From: Macrocybe gigantea
Lineage: Eukaryota; Basidiomycota; Agaricomycetes; Agaricales; Callistosporiaceae
DNA: 64,000 bases
Reading direction: 5' to 3'
Assembly: GCA_011319805.1 (NCBI GenBank)
Contig: SJRY01000250.1
Coordinates: 248,001-312,000, forward strand
Shown here: positions 1 to 12,220 of the stretch, piece by piece
Layout: every line of letters begins with the position of its first letter
How positions within the stretch are numbered: position 1 is the first letter of the stretch
Position numbers and translations under genes: made by a program
The notes under the pieces: model-generated
Seen by the model: the letters and a program-made list of their open reading frames with translations, nothing else
What the model was told of the DNA's origin: nothing
The model's database searches: none

Positions 1-2466
1 AGTGGCCTCAGATGGCGAGCGCTTACATGGACCCGGCGACTGACTCTCGTGCCCCTTCGAAACGCAAGAAAGACACCATATCCTCCATTGGAGGGAAGAG
101 AAGACACAAGCCATATGATATCACTAGCAAGCCATCTCGTCCATCTAGGGAAGGAAGTGTTTCGAGTGCACCTTCGCCCTCTCACAATCATGCTTCCCTC
201 CCTTTGACAAGAGCATCAACGCCTTCCGTAATTCAGCTGCTCGGCATGGAATCTTCGCCCATGCAGCAATCGCCTCGAGAATTGGCTTCACGACCACTAG
301 ACCAACAGCAAATGTTGCACGCGCCTACCGTGCCAGAAACATCCATGGATTGCAATGCCATTTCAAGTCCCATTGATGTAGCTTCAAAGTCTTCGCCAAG
401 TCTTCCTTCCTCTGTTGTCATGGCGTCTCATTCACATCCTATACCCTATATGTTCTTCGATCCTCATCAACTATCATCTAATCAACCTCTGCAGTTCCCC
501 ATCATTCATCGCCTTATTCCCAGTATAGGGCCAACTCATGGAGGAATAGAAGTCACTGTACTTGGAGCCAATTTTCATCCCACATTACAGTTGAACTGCG
601 TATTCGGAAATACACCGGCCAGTTCTACCCAAAGATGGAGCGATAATACTCTTGTTTGCATACTTCCTCCGCGTTCGACTGCCGGCGTAGTATCTGTCTG
701 GTTCGATGGGCTTCCGAAGGCGGAAGATCAAGCCGGCTCGCTTCCGAGTCTTTTCACTTACGCTGACGAGTCTGATAGGGCACTGTAAGTGACTAATTGG
801 TTATTGGTCTATGTCACTTGCACTCAACTATAAAAATCAGTATGGAACTAGCCTTACAAGTGGTCGGTTTGAAGATGACGGGGAAGATAGAAGACGCGAA
901 GAATGTGGCGATGAGAATTGTGGGCGGACCAGATAACGGCGGTTCTCACAACGGAACAGGGGATAGCAATAAGATGCAGCTGGCCTCGAACTCGTTTTCT
1001 ACTCGTGACCTTCGACCTCTTCTGTTCGTTCGCGGACGAGAGAATGAAGACTTCGAGTGCCTCATCATTGACTTTCTTCGTGTTCTCAATGTCCCTCTTG
1101 GAGACGGTGCTCCGAATGCCATCGACACGGAGGATGCTATTTCCCATACGACGCCCAATGGTCACACTCTCTTACATCTCGCGGCCTTCCTTGGTTTCTG
1201 CTCCCTGGTTGAATTCCTAGCTAAGCTTGGCATCGACATTGACGCTCGTGACCGAAACGGCTACACGGCCCTTCACTTTGCAGCCCTTTCCCAGTCCGAT
1301 GCATGTATACGAGCACTGCTCAACGCTGGCGCCGATTCAGAAATAGTCAATTCGCTGGGCGAAACTCCCCGTGAGGTCGCCGGTGAAACGGACGTGTTTG
1401 CAGAGCTCATGAGGGACGATGACTTGCCTTCATCTTCGGACGAGGAAGCGCAATGGGGTGATGTTGACGAAATGTCTGACAATGCCACGCCCCGGCGGTT
1501 CGGCATGAGACGACGTTCCTCCAAACGCTTGCTACTCCGGAGACGGTCATCCATTCTTGGACGGACCAGTGGACTTACGACGGCTTCTTCAACGTGTTCA
1601 GAGAAAATAGACAATGACGAGAAAAAACCGTTGACTGGTATTACTGATGCGAAGCAAACAGCATCTTTCATCGAACTCATCCAACGGACACTGGCTCAGC
1701 TACCGGCTCCCCAAGGAATGATACCGAACATATCGCAATTGCCCTTACCACAGCTGCCTCAACTGCCAGGATTAGCCATACCTACTGTGCCGTGGGGAGC
1801 ATTACCACAGCTTCCCGTAGTTTTCCCTGTAATTATCCCATCACCTGGCTGGCCATCTTTCCTCAGTGGTGACAGTCAGTCTTCGGAAGATGAAAGATCT
1901 GGCGCTGCCGACGAGGCGAAGAGGATGGGCGCTGGTGCTCTGCGTGCGGCTCAAGAATGGCGAGCTGCTTGGGAGAAATTGCTTGCATTAACGGTGGCCA
2001 GAACTCAGACAGAAGAAGCTCCGCCGCCTAGATACACTCCGCGAGCGGAAGAGCAACCAGACGCTAAGGCTTCTCGAAGAGAGCGTGAGGGCGGCGCTGG
2101 ACGTTCCACCAAGCCTGCAACTTCTGATATACGACCATCCGGCTATACCAACACGGCGCCAATCCCGGATCAGGAGGTTAACTCATATGCATATCAGCCT
2201 GGAGCGAAGCAAGCTCAGAACTTGCAGAAGAAGCGTGAGCGTTCTGTTTCCTTAAGCCGCGCAGTCAGAAGGATTGACGCTGCCGTAGATGACCGCATGC
2301 TCCTTATCTTCTGGCTTCCTATATTGTTTAGTGCGTCATGACTCGTCCTTGTCCCTTACTGAGTTTCTAACTCATCTCCCCAGTGTCTTTCATATGGGCA
2401 CTCCACAACGGAGTTCAGATGACCTTCCAGGCGCTGAGAACCGCTTTGAAGACGCCTTTGCGGTGA
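1..2466 (+). CDS. SPT23/MGA2-type membrane-tethered transcription factor, 5' partial
   Basis: The reading frame is open through the left edge, so the N-terminus lies outside the window. Three exons are visible: to 784, 841-2330 and 2384-2466 (introns 785-840 and 2331-2383, both GT-AG). The first contains an IPT/TIG immunoglobulin-like fold (about nt 490-760, with IPSIGPTHGGIEVTVLGANF). The second contains two to three ankyrin repeats (about 1150-1400, NGHTLLHLAAFLG and NGYTALHFAALS). The last splice yields a single hydrophobic C-terminal segment (MLLIFWLPILF then MSFIWAL), the expected tail anchor. This IPT-ankyrin-TM order is that of yeast Spt23/Mga2, ER-anchored regulators of OLE1 desaturase that are released by ubiquitin-dependent processing. 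The family assignment rests on domain order; the target genes are inferred. Confidence 0.85.
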
Positions 2467-2599
2467 ACTAATTATTGTATTTGAATTATGGATAGACTTA
2501 GTGTAGCTTGTTTACCTGTGTTGAAATCCGATGTCATCGTTTTTTGAAAGTAACATGTTTAGCTATTGCTCTGTTGTGTCCGTCACTTGAACGCGTACC

Positions 2600-4618
2600 A
2601 TGAAACGCGGCGCCGAGAAATATCTGTCCAAAGACGACGTCTCTGAAGATGAGGAAGAGATTCAAGTGAGTCGTCTTCTGATTTCACGGCGTTCTTAGGT
2701 CATGGACAGTTTTTTAGCCAGCTTCCCAGGGTTTCCAGAAAGCGGATGATGCCATTCTAGCCACCAGAAAGTCCGTTCCATTCACCATACTCTTTGCCTT
2801 TTGAGCTGAGTCTTGGTATGCAACAGAATAAGAGCACTTCCCAAACGTTCTCAGCTGATCACGCCTCCTTCTGCCCCGACGATCAGTCCTACGACGCCAG
2901 ACGTGAGTATTCAACCGATGTTCGCAAGGCCAATGTTTCTAAAAAGCCATAGCAGTCGACAGCGACACCGAAATTTGCTGGCTTCGTGGGCTTCGGTGCA
3001 CCCCCTTCTTCACAACCTGAACCCCAGTTGTCGTTCGGCACCACTGCCGCAATGCCCACGCCTTCTGCCGCCCTGCACTAGCACCAACTGCTTCCAACAC
3101 TGCCAAAACTTTCGCTGCCTTCCTCGGGACTCCTCCATCTCCTTCCCTCCCTAAGCCCGCTCAAAAGGTATCCGCGGCAAAACGATCCCCTGAATTGAAA
3201 TCGGATTCGGACGACTCAGCCGCCCTGAAGTACTACACCGCGCTTCGTGGCCTCAACGTGTCGTTCCTTTCTACGCTATCGAAAGTCACTGAAGATGATC
3301 CCTTCGCCGATGCGTCGACGGTATTCGAACGGTACACGTCATACCGTCGTGGGATTCAGGAAGAGTTTGACGAGTCCAAGCGCGAGACTGTGTCAACCCC
3401 CGCCCCTCCTATGAAGGTAGCGATGCCCGCCCCTCCATTAGCGTTCAGCTTTGGAAGCACGCCAACAGCCTCAACGCAGAACGCGTCAAATGGTTCAACT
3501 GCGAAGCCCAGTTCGGCGTCTGCGCCGTCTTCCGGATTCTCATTTTCTTTCCCTCCCCAACCTTCCAGCACAAGCCTGCCTGCACCAGCCTTTGGAACCA
3601 CTTTGACCGAATCCTCTTCATCTGCCACTTCTAAGCCACAGGCTCCGAGCACACCATTCTCGTTCTCCAGTCCTTCACCATCAGCCCCGACACCATTCAA
3701 GTTTGGCGGCACTAGTGCGACATCTGGAGCATTTACCTTTGGCGGTTCATCGTCGACCTCGACAAGTGCATCTGCGGATAACAAGCCTTCAACAACGTCG
3801 ACACCTTTCGCATTTGGTGTCCAGTCCACGATGTCAAAGGACAAACCTTCGAGTGTGCCGTTCGGAACATCACAGCTATCCACAGCACCCTTTGGCACGT
3901 TCGGAGGATTCGGAAAGTCTCCAGCAGTTGGAAGTATTGGGAATCCTGTGGGATTTGGTTTTGGGAGTTCATCTAAACCTGGCGAGAAGGACTCTTCTGT
4001 GACTCATGAAGAGCTCGCTCCTGCTTCTACATCAGAAACGGAGAAGAGTGAAGATGTCAAGGAGGGTGATGCCCAAACAGAAGTCGTTGCCAACAGCTTT
4101 CTAACTACGAGCCCACACGATGTAGAAGGAGAAGGAGAGGAGGATGAGGAGACTCTCCACGCCGTCAAGCTGAAGGCATACAGGTTGAAAAAGGCTGACG
4201 AACCAGGAGGAACAGGTTGGGTCGAATTGGGCTATGGTAAGCTGACGGGACTCTACTTCTCCTGATGCACATTCATGTTCCGACATTATGCTAGGTGTTC
4301 TGAGAATGAAAAAACACAAAGAAACTGACTCCAGACGGTTACTATTACGAAATAGTGCCAATGGTAAGATCAACATCGTAAGTCAACATATCTTGTTAGA
4401 CGCAACTAGCCCTCGCTCATCTCTACGACTCTGAGAACTTCAATCTTTATCCTGGAATGGCGCCCTCGCGGAATAAAAGGGCGGTCACTTTTGTGGGGCA
4501 CGATAGTGGCGTCGCACAAACATACAGCCTGCGACTCCAGACCGAGGAACAAGCGACTAAGTTGAAGGACGTATTGGACAGGGAGATTGCCTTAGTCAAA
4601 GCGAAACCCGACACATAA
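2600..4618 (+). CDS. Nup50/Nup2-type nucleoporin with Ran-binding domain
   Basis: The N-terminus MKRGAEKYLSKDD followed, after an intron (2666-2729), by GFQKADDAILATRK and IRALPKR (intron 2771-2826) is the conserved Nup50 importin-alpha-binding segment. The middle is rich in FG dipeptides (FSFGS, FTFGG, FGGFGK). The C-terminus is a Ran-binding domain (HAVKLKAYRL, GWVELGYG, GVLRMKKHK, LLLRNSANGKINI, NFNLYPGMAPS, VTFVGHDSG) assembled with introns 4237-4294 and 4378-4435. The role is FXFG nucleoporin at the nuclear basket, aiding importin-alpha recycling. At 3071-3075 the frame shifts by one base and meets TAG; one more C in the CCC run would restore continuity (see findings). The last intron was chosen because it joins two halves of the RanBD motif. 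Confidence 0.88.
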
Positions 4619-4777
4619 AATACGACCGATCCTAACAACGGACGACCTAAGCCTCCCGTTCCGAGGTGTAGCCATGGCTTGCACATATCATACAATTCCA
4701 TGTTGCAGTTTCCGCCATTACATTTATACAGGATATCCTTGATGGCTGTCACTAGCCAGTTGCTCCCTCGGTTGTCT

Positions 4778-6846
4778 CTACTTTCTGTTGAAATGACTTT
4801 GAGCATTATGCCATATGGAATTGAGGACGAATGCCTCGCTAAGCAGCATTTCGACTTCGTGGTCGCCCCAATCTTGTGTCGGAAGGGATTGAAGAAACAT
4901 GATGATACCCTAATGTGAGGAAACGTCTTTCAGAGCGCCGGCGGAAGCGTAGTTTAAATACACACCTGAAAATCCATCTGCCGTAGTTTTTCGCTCCACT
5001 TGACGAGAAATGCCGAGCAAACGTAAAGATGAAATTGAGAAAATGCATCTGGCCCCTCGGCCTGACAAAAAGATAAGTCGGCAAGACTCCTGTAACGGTC
5101 GTGCTGGAAACCGAGGCAGACGAACCAGATAAGTATCCCACATTCTAATGGTATTTTGCACGCTGATTTCCCGCATCAGCAAACAGTTCATCCAACGAAA
5201 CGCAAACTGCATGAACTCCACGTTTTGTGACGCAAGATGGTTCGAAAGAGGCGCTGGGATGCGAAATATCGTCAACTGAACATCGCAAACTTGCAAAGAC
5301 AAACGGTATACCATCTATGCGAGCAACAAGCTCCGCCATTCGTTTGACACTACGCTGAATCCCGGGCTGGGCGAAAATGTAATTGTCTTGAATGCCGTCC
5401 AACAGACGGGAGAGACACCAGAAAGAATCTGCTTCTACAGCATTCAAGACATGCTGCGGCAGCAAAGATGGATCGAATTCCTCAGGATCCGAGTCTGACG
5501 ATCAGTTTAGTCCTGACGATTTGGTATAAAAATAAGGATTGATAACGACCGATGTAAGCCGATAAAAAGACTTGAAAGAAAGGCGTCACGAGGTCATTGA
5601 TGCCTTGGACGTATCCACTCGCTGGGTGTCGTAGTGCCCAAACATATAAGATTCTCTCCAGACTCTTCAGGAGGCAGTGAATTATTGAAATCGAGGAGAA
5701 CATACAAGGAAAATATCGTACACGTTGGGTAGCTTCATGCATCCAGAGGCGGACCCCGGGTCTCGTCCTCGGAACATCGATCGCTATTTGGTGCCATATT
5801 TGTTGGTCGAGTCCTTCCCGATCGCGAGCAAATGTGACTTCGACGAGGGACTGGTATTCGCTCCTCTTCCTGGAGAGCGTCGAAGCGCGAAGCGGAGCTG
5901 GTAGTGGAAGGTATCCCTTGAAAAGGATGAGATGTGGAAAAGCGGCATGGATGACCATTGCGCCTTACGAGGAGGAGCTGCCAGGACATTGGACGGAGAT
6001 CAGAAGGTATCCCTCCCCATGCAAGCTTCCGTAGTTCACCTGTTACAACATACAGCGTAAATTTAACCACGTATAACGTCAAGAGCGCGGTACCACTTGC
6101 CGATATTGACATCCTGACTTGACAGACAGTCGACAAATTTATTCCTTCTATTCGTCCGCACTGATTTTTCACGCAATAGCTGTTCATTTCGCTCTGGATT
6201 TGAAAGCGTCCTGCTCTCTGTCGATAGAACACCAGGGCGTCTTGATCGACGACTTATGCCGCTGAATGGATCTGGATAAATGCTAAACGCAGTCGCAACA
6301 GAGACAAGTGCATGCTATACCATTGACGATGGCTTCCGCATCTTGGCGAATGGCATTTGGAGATTTTTGTTTATTAGGAGGAGGCGCAGACGAAGAATTA
6401 TCCGAAGGGACGGGTTCAACGTCCATATCGCCCACAATCATGTCGCCATCGACGTCGACATCACCGTTACTTTCTTCCATTGCTTTGTTGAGTTCAGTCG
6501 ATCGCTTCGAACTTTTGTGGACGTTTTCGTTGGCCTTCTTGATGATCGTCCATCCATTTCTCGACACGGGAGCCTGTTCACGGGAGGGGTAGGAACTTGG
6601 ATTTGGTGGATTTACGTGTGTATAGGATGATGAAAGGGTAGACGAAGACGAATTCTGGCGGACGGTTGATGATGTAGAGCGTGATGGACGACTCCAGGCA
6701 TGCGATATGGTGGACTGACGTGGAGACTCAGAATCAGAGGCGGAGTCCCAGACGTCGTCCTCCCCCCAGTCCATGTTTGCGCGGCCGAAGTGAGAAGGAG
6801 GATATATGCCGATATGTGGTCGTGCTGGGGGAGAGCGGGCGGTCAT
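4778..6846 (-). CDS. TBC-domain Rab GTPase-activating protein, Gyp1/TBC1D22 type
   Basis: An acidic, Ser-rich N-terminus (MTARSPPARPHIGIYPP, MDWGEDDVWDSASD) precedes a full TBC domain. Visible motifs are LRKLAWGGIPSDLRPMSW (arginine-finger box), YVQGINDLVTPFF (glutamine-finger box) and NTIRMWDTYL, spliced to AEGPDAFSQFHLYVCSAFL and GIIMFLQSLPTQDWGD, ending in NSIWHNAQSHFNRK. The last two introns are exact GT-AG pairs that restore Gyp1 spacing. Gyp1 accelerates GTP hydrolysis on Ypt1/Rab1-class GTPases at the Golgi. The upstream TTG-initiated extension of the frame was rejected; the first ATG is at 6846. It shares a 73 bp divergent promoter region with the RraA-like gene. Confidence 0.88.
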
Positions 6847-6919
6847 CGCGTCGTCGACGGTGGAGGTGGCCAGTGCCAACTTGCCAAGTATTGACAGTCA
6901 TTGCAGGGACCGTGGGAAT

Positions 6920-7625
6920 ATGGCCCTCAGTGACTTTTCTCCCTGCGAGCTCGCCGACGCCCTCGTCAAGCTCGGAGTTCCCAATGGCGGCCATCTCCCC
7001 GATATCAGCCCGTCTCTTCAGGCAGTATATCTGGCCCAGCCTACACCGTCCGCATGGTTCTCGCCCATGATACCACTGCCCCGACACCCACCCTCCACTT
7101 TGTCGACGCCGCACCAGCTGGATCAATCATCGTCATAGACGCTCCTTTACGTACGATCTCCCGCCACCCACTTGTCTGTTGTACCGTCCTAAAACTTGAT
7201 GCACAGAGGCGAAGAATGCCGTCTGGGGCGGCCTCATGTCGGCAGGGGCGATTGCCCGCTCCGTTGTCGGTGTCGTCATCTCAGGCAGATGTCGAGACAT
7301 TGAAGAGCATCAATCACTTCATTTCCCTGTCTTCGCTCGTGGCCGTTCCACCCTGGGCCAGTCGACCTTCACGCGCCCATCGGAACTCAATGTTCCCTTA
7401 CTGATCGGAACGGGTGACCCAAACGATGACGCATTCACAGTCAAGGTGGAACCTGGTGATTGGATAGCCGCGGACACAAATGGTGTGGTCTGTGTACCTC
7501 GGCGTCTCGAGCAACAAGTTGTCGAACTCGCCAGCAAAGGAAGGCAAGTCGATGCGTTGTGCATGAAGGACATCAAGGCCGGAAAGGGCATTCAAGCCTC
7601 GTTCAAGCTTCACAGGGGAAAGTGA
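6920..7625 (+). CDS. RraA/DlpA-family protein (HMG/oxaloacetate aldolase-like)
   Basis: N-terminal MALSDFSPCELADALVKLG followed by GPAYTVRMVLAHDTT, HFVDAAPAGSIIVIDAP, NAVWGGLMSAGAIARSVVG and SGRCRDIEEH is the RraA-like fold. The G-G-L-M-S-A-G loop and the S-G-R-C-R-D motif match the family's metal/substrate site; these enzymes cleave 4-hydroxy-4-methyl-2-oxoglutarate or decarboxylate oxaloacetate. An intron of about 58 nt ends at 7205 (gatgcacag) between APL and AKNAVWGG. At 7021-7022 the frame slips by one base between DISPSLQ and GPAYTV; an extra G would restore it. The exact substrate cannot be read from sequence. The gene converges on polymerase kappa. Confidence 0.82.
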
Positions 7626-7720
7626 AACGATATATGGTATTGACATACCCGAAGATGTGTACAAGTACAGGGGCCACCGTCCTTATCACAATTACATTAC
7701 GTCTAGAAGACCTCGCAGCC

Positions 7721-10360
7721 TCACTGTCGTTTGTGTTTGAAGGCCCTCCGTTTCGCGGACGCGCTTGCTTCGACTTGAGCTTGTCGAATTGCATCGCGGC
7801 TGAGGCAGAAGTCGATGTGTGCATTGAGCCCATCATTATCGGACATAATGGTCTTGCCACAAAGTGGACAGTCGTTTGGTTTAGGTTCATCAGCTACCTC
7901 CATACTTGTCGATCCTTTGCTAGCATCTTTAACTTTGCTCTGCTTTGGTATATCGCGTCGCTTGGTTGGGCTCACGTCTGCTGCGTCGCGATGGGCTACA
8001 GAAGGCTTAACCTTTGAACCGCGTGTCGGGGAGATTAAGTCCATTTCACTGTCTGGCTGCTGACCAGGCATCACATCTTCTTTCCCATCCTCTATACGAC
8101 GGGTTTTCTTAGGAGACATGCTTCCCCTGGATTCAAAAAACTACAATAAAATGTGTCAATCTTTCCTCTGGAATCCACGACAAACTTTAAGAATACCCTT
8201 TTGATCCCAACGGTGGGCTCTGGCGTTTTGAGATCTTTCAGTTTTGTTAGCCTAAGCCCGATTAGTCGGATCGTCAGAGGAAATTCGGGTTCGAGCAGTT
8301 CCTTCCCAACCTATTGACGGAGGTGATTTAAAGACGGAGGCAGATTCACGCAGAAACCTACCGTAAACAATTGATCTTTCGTGGTCACGTAGTGATCGAA
8401 AGACTTTGAGCGGGTGAAGACTTCGAAAGAAGATTAACTATAGCCGGCCATACATGCTCATGCTCCTTTCCTTACCTTGAAATGTGTTGAGTTTGTACTT
8501 CAACGTCACTGTCCTACCTGTCCATCTGCACTCCGTCATGTCCTTCTCCAGCTCAACAGCAACTTCATCTAGTTTCGCCAAAATCTTGTCTTTGTCACTC
8601 AGCGGTGAGAATGTCCTGTAAGACAGTGAGGATATCCACACGGAGGACAAAAAGCAGCATACCGTTCCGCTCCAATGCTCTTGCGTTCCTCCCTTGCGTA
8701 CGGTTGCACCACATTCGATGCGATTCCCAAGCTCACCGTCAGCAGAAAATGAAACCCAAAGTGTTTGTCCAAAAGCGAAATGAGTGCCCTATGAGTATAA
8801 ACGTCACCACAAGTCTGCGCTGGATCAGTCTTTATACGGGAACGAAAGGTCAATTTGTCTAGTTACCTTGATGCCTATTGAATCCAACAGCCTCTCACTA
8901 ACTCGCCCAATTCCAGGGACCTTTCGTATTGGAAGGTCTTTCATGAAGGCTATTATGGCCTCTTTACTAGGTGCAAGATAGAATTGGCCATTCGGTTTGT
9001 TCTGGATCGGGGCAACGTCTTGGACAACGATCATCACTAATAAACAGAGTATCTATCTTACCCTGTCGGAACAAATCTATGACGCTGAGATTTAGAACGT
9101 CACAGTCAACCTGAATGCAACACATACCTTCGCCAGCATCTGTGAAACGTCGTTATTCGGCGTCGACGCAGACTGTCTAAGCACAGCACCTTGTTTGAAG
9201 CTATGCCAGCACTCGCCGTTAGCTCCGTAGCCTCAAACACTGCTTGCCTCATCTGCCGCACACAATCCTCAGCAGATAAGTTATTCGTGTCACAATAATC
9301 GGTGATGCTGGTATGTTCGTTTGCAATGTAGTATTTAGCTTGAAGTTTTGACACCCACTTGAGATAACCCTCGTCGCACCCTGCCACTAACATATTCGGA
9401 TCGTAGGTTTTAAGTATGGACATCACCAGGTTCGACTTTTCTTGATAACGCGAAAAGTGATTTGGTACGAAGATTAAGTCAGGGCAGAGCTTCTTTGCAA
9501 TAAAACCTTCAACGACAATGTTGAAGGACATTATTGCAGCTGAGAAAGGTGGAGCATACCCGCCATCCCAGACCGTACGCCATACTTCCGTGCCTCGTAC
9601 GAAGCAGTCGTCAAAACGCCATGTCCAACCTGAGATATCGTTTGAGTAATAATCGGACTCGGCCGAAGGGAAAAAAAGAAGAAAAACGAACTGCAAAGGG
9701 TTTTCCACGGAGGTCAGGGTTGTGCAATAGCTCGACATTCTGTCCAGAGGTGTTGGGGAAAGTCAACTAGGCATGGTAGAAACACTCACGGCATAAAACG
9801 CATCCATATCCATGTGTACAATGATTTGTGTCAAATCCCGCTCAGCCTCAATTTCGAAGAGCTTCATGATGATCAGAACCGTAGTCAGCAGCCCATCAAA
9901 ATAGGCTAATACTCACTACATGTTCAAGGGAGCGTTCGACCTTTGCTGAATGGGCCGAACGCATTGAAGGGCAATAAAAGATAAAGAGAAACCTGAGCAT
10001 ACTGACATAAATCAACCTCTCGGAGTATCTCATCCCTGTGTTTCAAGATCTTTGTTATGCGTTCTGTGACGTCCTCGTCCTTCTTTCGTTCATTCTGTTC
10101 AGGCAAAGATCTATTCTCAGCGCTATGGACGGGTTCAAAGCGATCAGTGAAGCAACTTCATAGTATTTAGAACCTCTGGACGCTTCAGCGATGATGTTGT
10201 TGATTGCTGTCTGATCTTGCGCAGTCTCCCGGCATCCGTGAGCATGACAGAGCGCACATGGCAGACAAGAGGACATCGACGCTTACCCAGCCTTTCCCGT
10301 TGAGGGACCCGCAAGTCGCTTAATAAAACTAGCGTTTTCGATAGGAGCAGAAGTTCCCAT
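7721..10360 (-). CDS. DNA polymerase kappa (Y-family translesion polymerase)
   Basis: Order of motifs: MGTSAPIENASFIKRLAG, QTAINNIIAEASRGSKYY and VTERITKILKHRDEIL (the helical N-clasp typical of Pol kappa), IIVHMDMDAFYA (catalytic Asp box), KKLCPDLIFVPNHFSRYQ, AGCDEGYLKW (second acidic motif), ASAGIASNKVL, LPIRKVPGIGRVSE (HhH), LISLLDKHFGFHF, then the little-finger region. The C-terminus carries CPLCGKTIM and HIDFCLS, a UBZ-type ubiquitin-binding zinc finger expected to recruit the enzyme to ubiquitinated PCNA. The role is error-prone bypass of minor-groove guanine lesions. There are multiple short introns. The first donor (10286-10288, CCC on this strand) is out of phase by one base with exon 2, matching the one-base losses elsewhere in the window. 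Confidence 0.9.
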
Positions 10361-10649
10361 TGTGTGGCATAATCGTCGCCCCTTGGTGCTGCAGCGGATG
10401 GTTTACTGGAGAACGCGACGTCACATGCCACGCGTTCGTGACGAATGGTAACGTGACGACATCGCTTTTAATGCAAGTCGAGTCAGCAAAGAATACATAG
10501 CATTTTGAGTCTTATTATTTAAAGCTTCCCCGGGAAGCGAATAAATCATCGATGCGGTACTAATATGCGTCGGCGGCGGCGTTATGAGGTGTCGAAGCTG
10601 CCCGCTCCCTGCTCGCAGGAGACTGGCCATAGCGACCAACGCCTCTACG

Positions 10650-11992
10650 TCAACTCCCAATAACCCTGACCTCGACCGTAGCATCTTCTACCACGATATT
10701 GGCAATCTTGCTGTCTGAAGGACTCGTCTTTTCTTCACAAAATCCATCCATCTCGCCACCAATGTTCCGCGTTGTCACGCAATCCGAAATCAGGCTCTGG
10801 AGCCACTCCTTTAACTTCCTCGCGGTAGAACAAGGCTTGCACTTTGAAATCTTTGCCCAAGTGACTTCAGGGATCATATGGAAGGACGGACTGACGTGCT
10901 TGAGGCGCACAAGACTCCATGTAGGATGTGTATCGCAAACAACGACCGTGGCAATGGGCGGATTCAGGGAAGTGCTAAAGTTATGGCTATGCAGCGATAA
11001 TTCTGTTCCCTTCTCAGCACCATGTTGCAGACCGATATTGAGTCTGAGGAATGTTGAATCGCCAGAGACAACGGCATGATACCCCGGGTCTGCGACGAAC
11101 GGAACACCGTTAAAGACGGTGCGATACTTGTTGTGGCCGCAGCAGGCAGGAAACTGTCCTTCCCTCGACAACCTGAACCGCAAGGCGTTGTGCAGCGACA
11201 TGTAGGACGTGCAGTGAAGGGGCATTTCGGTCATGCACTCCAGAAGACAATCCGTGAACCTACCACCATTTTTACCCTCGATTGCCACTCCCGCGTGATC
11301 GGATGCAGCAAGGACGGTGTAACCACTCTCGCCGTCATCATAAAAACCCATCTCGGGGAAGAATGGCTGTTCCACAGCCCCAGGCCAAAGCCCGAGATGC
11401 AAATCCTGAGAAGTAGCCTTGAGAGTAGGCGTCCAACGAACATGTCCACGCATCATGGCATCATTGGAGGAGAAGCAACAGTCCGCAAGGAACGTGATAT
11501 TGTCTCCTTTGGAGGACGACAGGGCACGTAGCATAGCGTGAATAGAGCGACTGGATATTCCAGCATTCTTCTTCCATCAACCTTCATGTCATGGTCATAT
11601 GGGCAGAGAACATTGACTTGTTTTGGTGCGATCGACCACTTCCTGGGAGCCGCCAAAGCGCTCCCATGACCGGCGAAATAGATGACAATAGCATCACCTT
11701 TGCGGATAGACGGGTTTTTCAAGAGATGGTGGATGAATGCATCTTCGAAGCTACGCTTCGTCGCCTGATTGTTCAAGAGGAGGCGTATATGATCTCTTGA
11801 GACGTGAAAATTATGCATGAGAAAGCGCTTCACGCGCTGGGCATCATCAACGCAGGTATTAAGGTTCCAGATAGAGCCCGACTGGTAATTGTCGATTCCG
11901 ACGATGAGTGCGAAAACGCGCACGGTCATCTCTGCAACGAACAGGGTAAGAGTGGAATGAACAGCTGCAAGAACTGTGCTACCTTTATGCAT
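10650..11992 (-). CDS. Caspase-domain (peptidase C14, metacaspase-like) protein
   Basis: RVFALIVGIDNYQSG opens a p20-like caspase fold. The catalytic histidine is in YFAGHGSAL and the catalytic cysteine in NITFLADCCFSSND. The Asp-Cys-Cys-Phe-Ser context is the form common in large basidiomycete caspase families. A long C-terminal region follows (RFTDCLLECMTEMP, TELSLHSHNF, RKLKEWLQSLISD), probably a substrate-pocket or regulatory part. The first ATG (11992) adds about 20 mildly hydrophobic residues; an alternative start is MTVRVFAL. The two halves are in different frames: a one-base slip lies near 11565-11580, and one extra base there joins them without loss. Basic P1 specificity is expected for metacaspases, but cannot be confirmed here. 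Confidence 0.8.
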
Positions 11993-12220
11993 TAAACTTG
12001 AGGGTTACACAGGCAGCAGCATGCTGGACCGATATTTGAAGGGCGGCCATGACGACCAGTGCGGCATATTAGACGAAGCGGGATTAATGGATCGATATTT
12101 TGCTCAACCAAATGTGCGTGCCAAACAACAAGCAGCCGAAGCCGACCTGCTCCTCTCCTCATACCTACCACCACCATCCGCAATTCACCAATTCACCAGA
12201 AATCCTAGGGATGCCTGACA

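Noticed and set aside
4378..4399. A 22-nt intron in the Nup50-like RanBD (acceptor ttgttag)
   Set aside because: Far below the usual intron size here; the 58-nt intron to 4435 gives a better family join (KINI-NFNLYPGM).
6283..6630. Plus-strand frames rich in Arg/Asp across the Gyp1 N-terminal exon
   Set aside because: Antisense to a well-supported Ser/Asp-rich exon; composition explained by complementarity.
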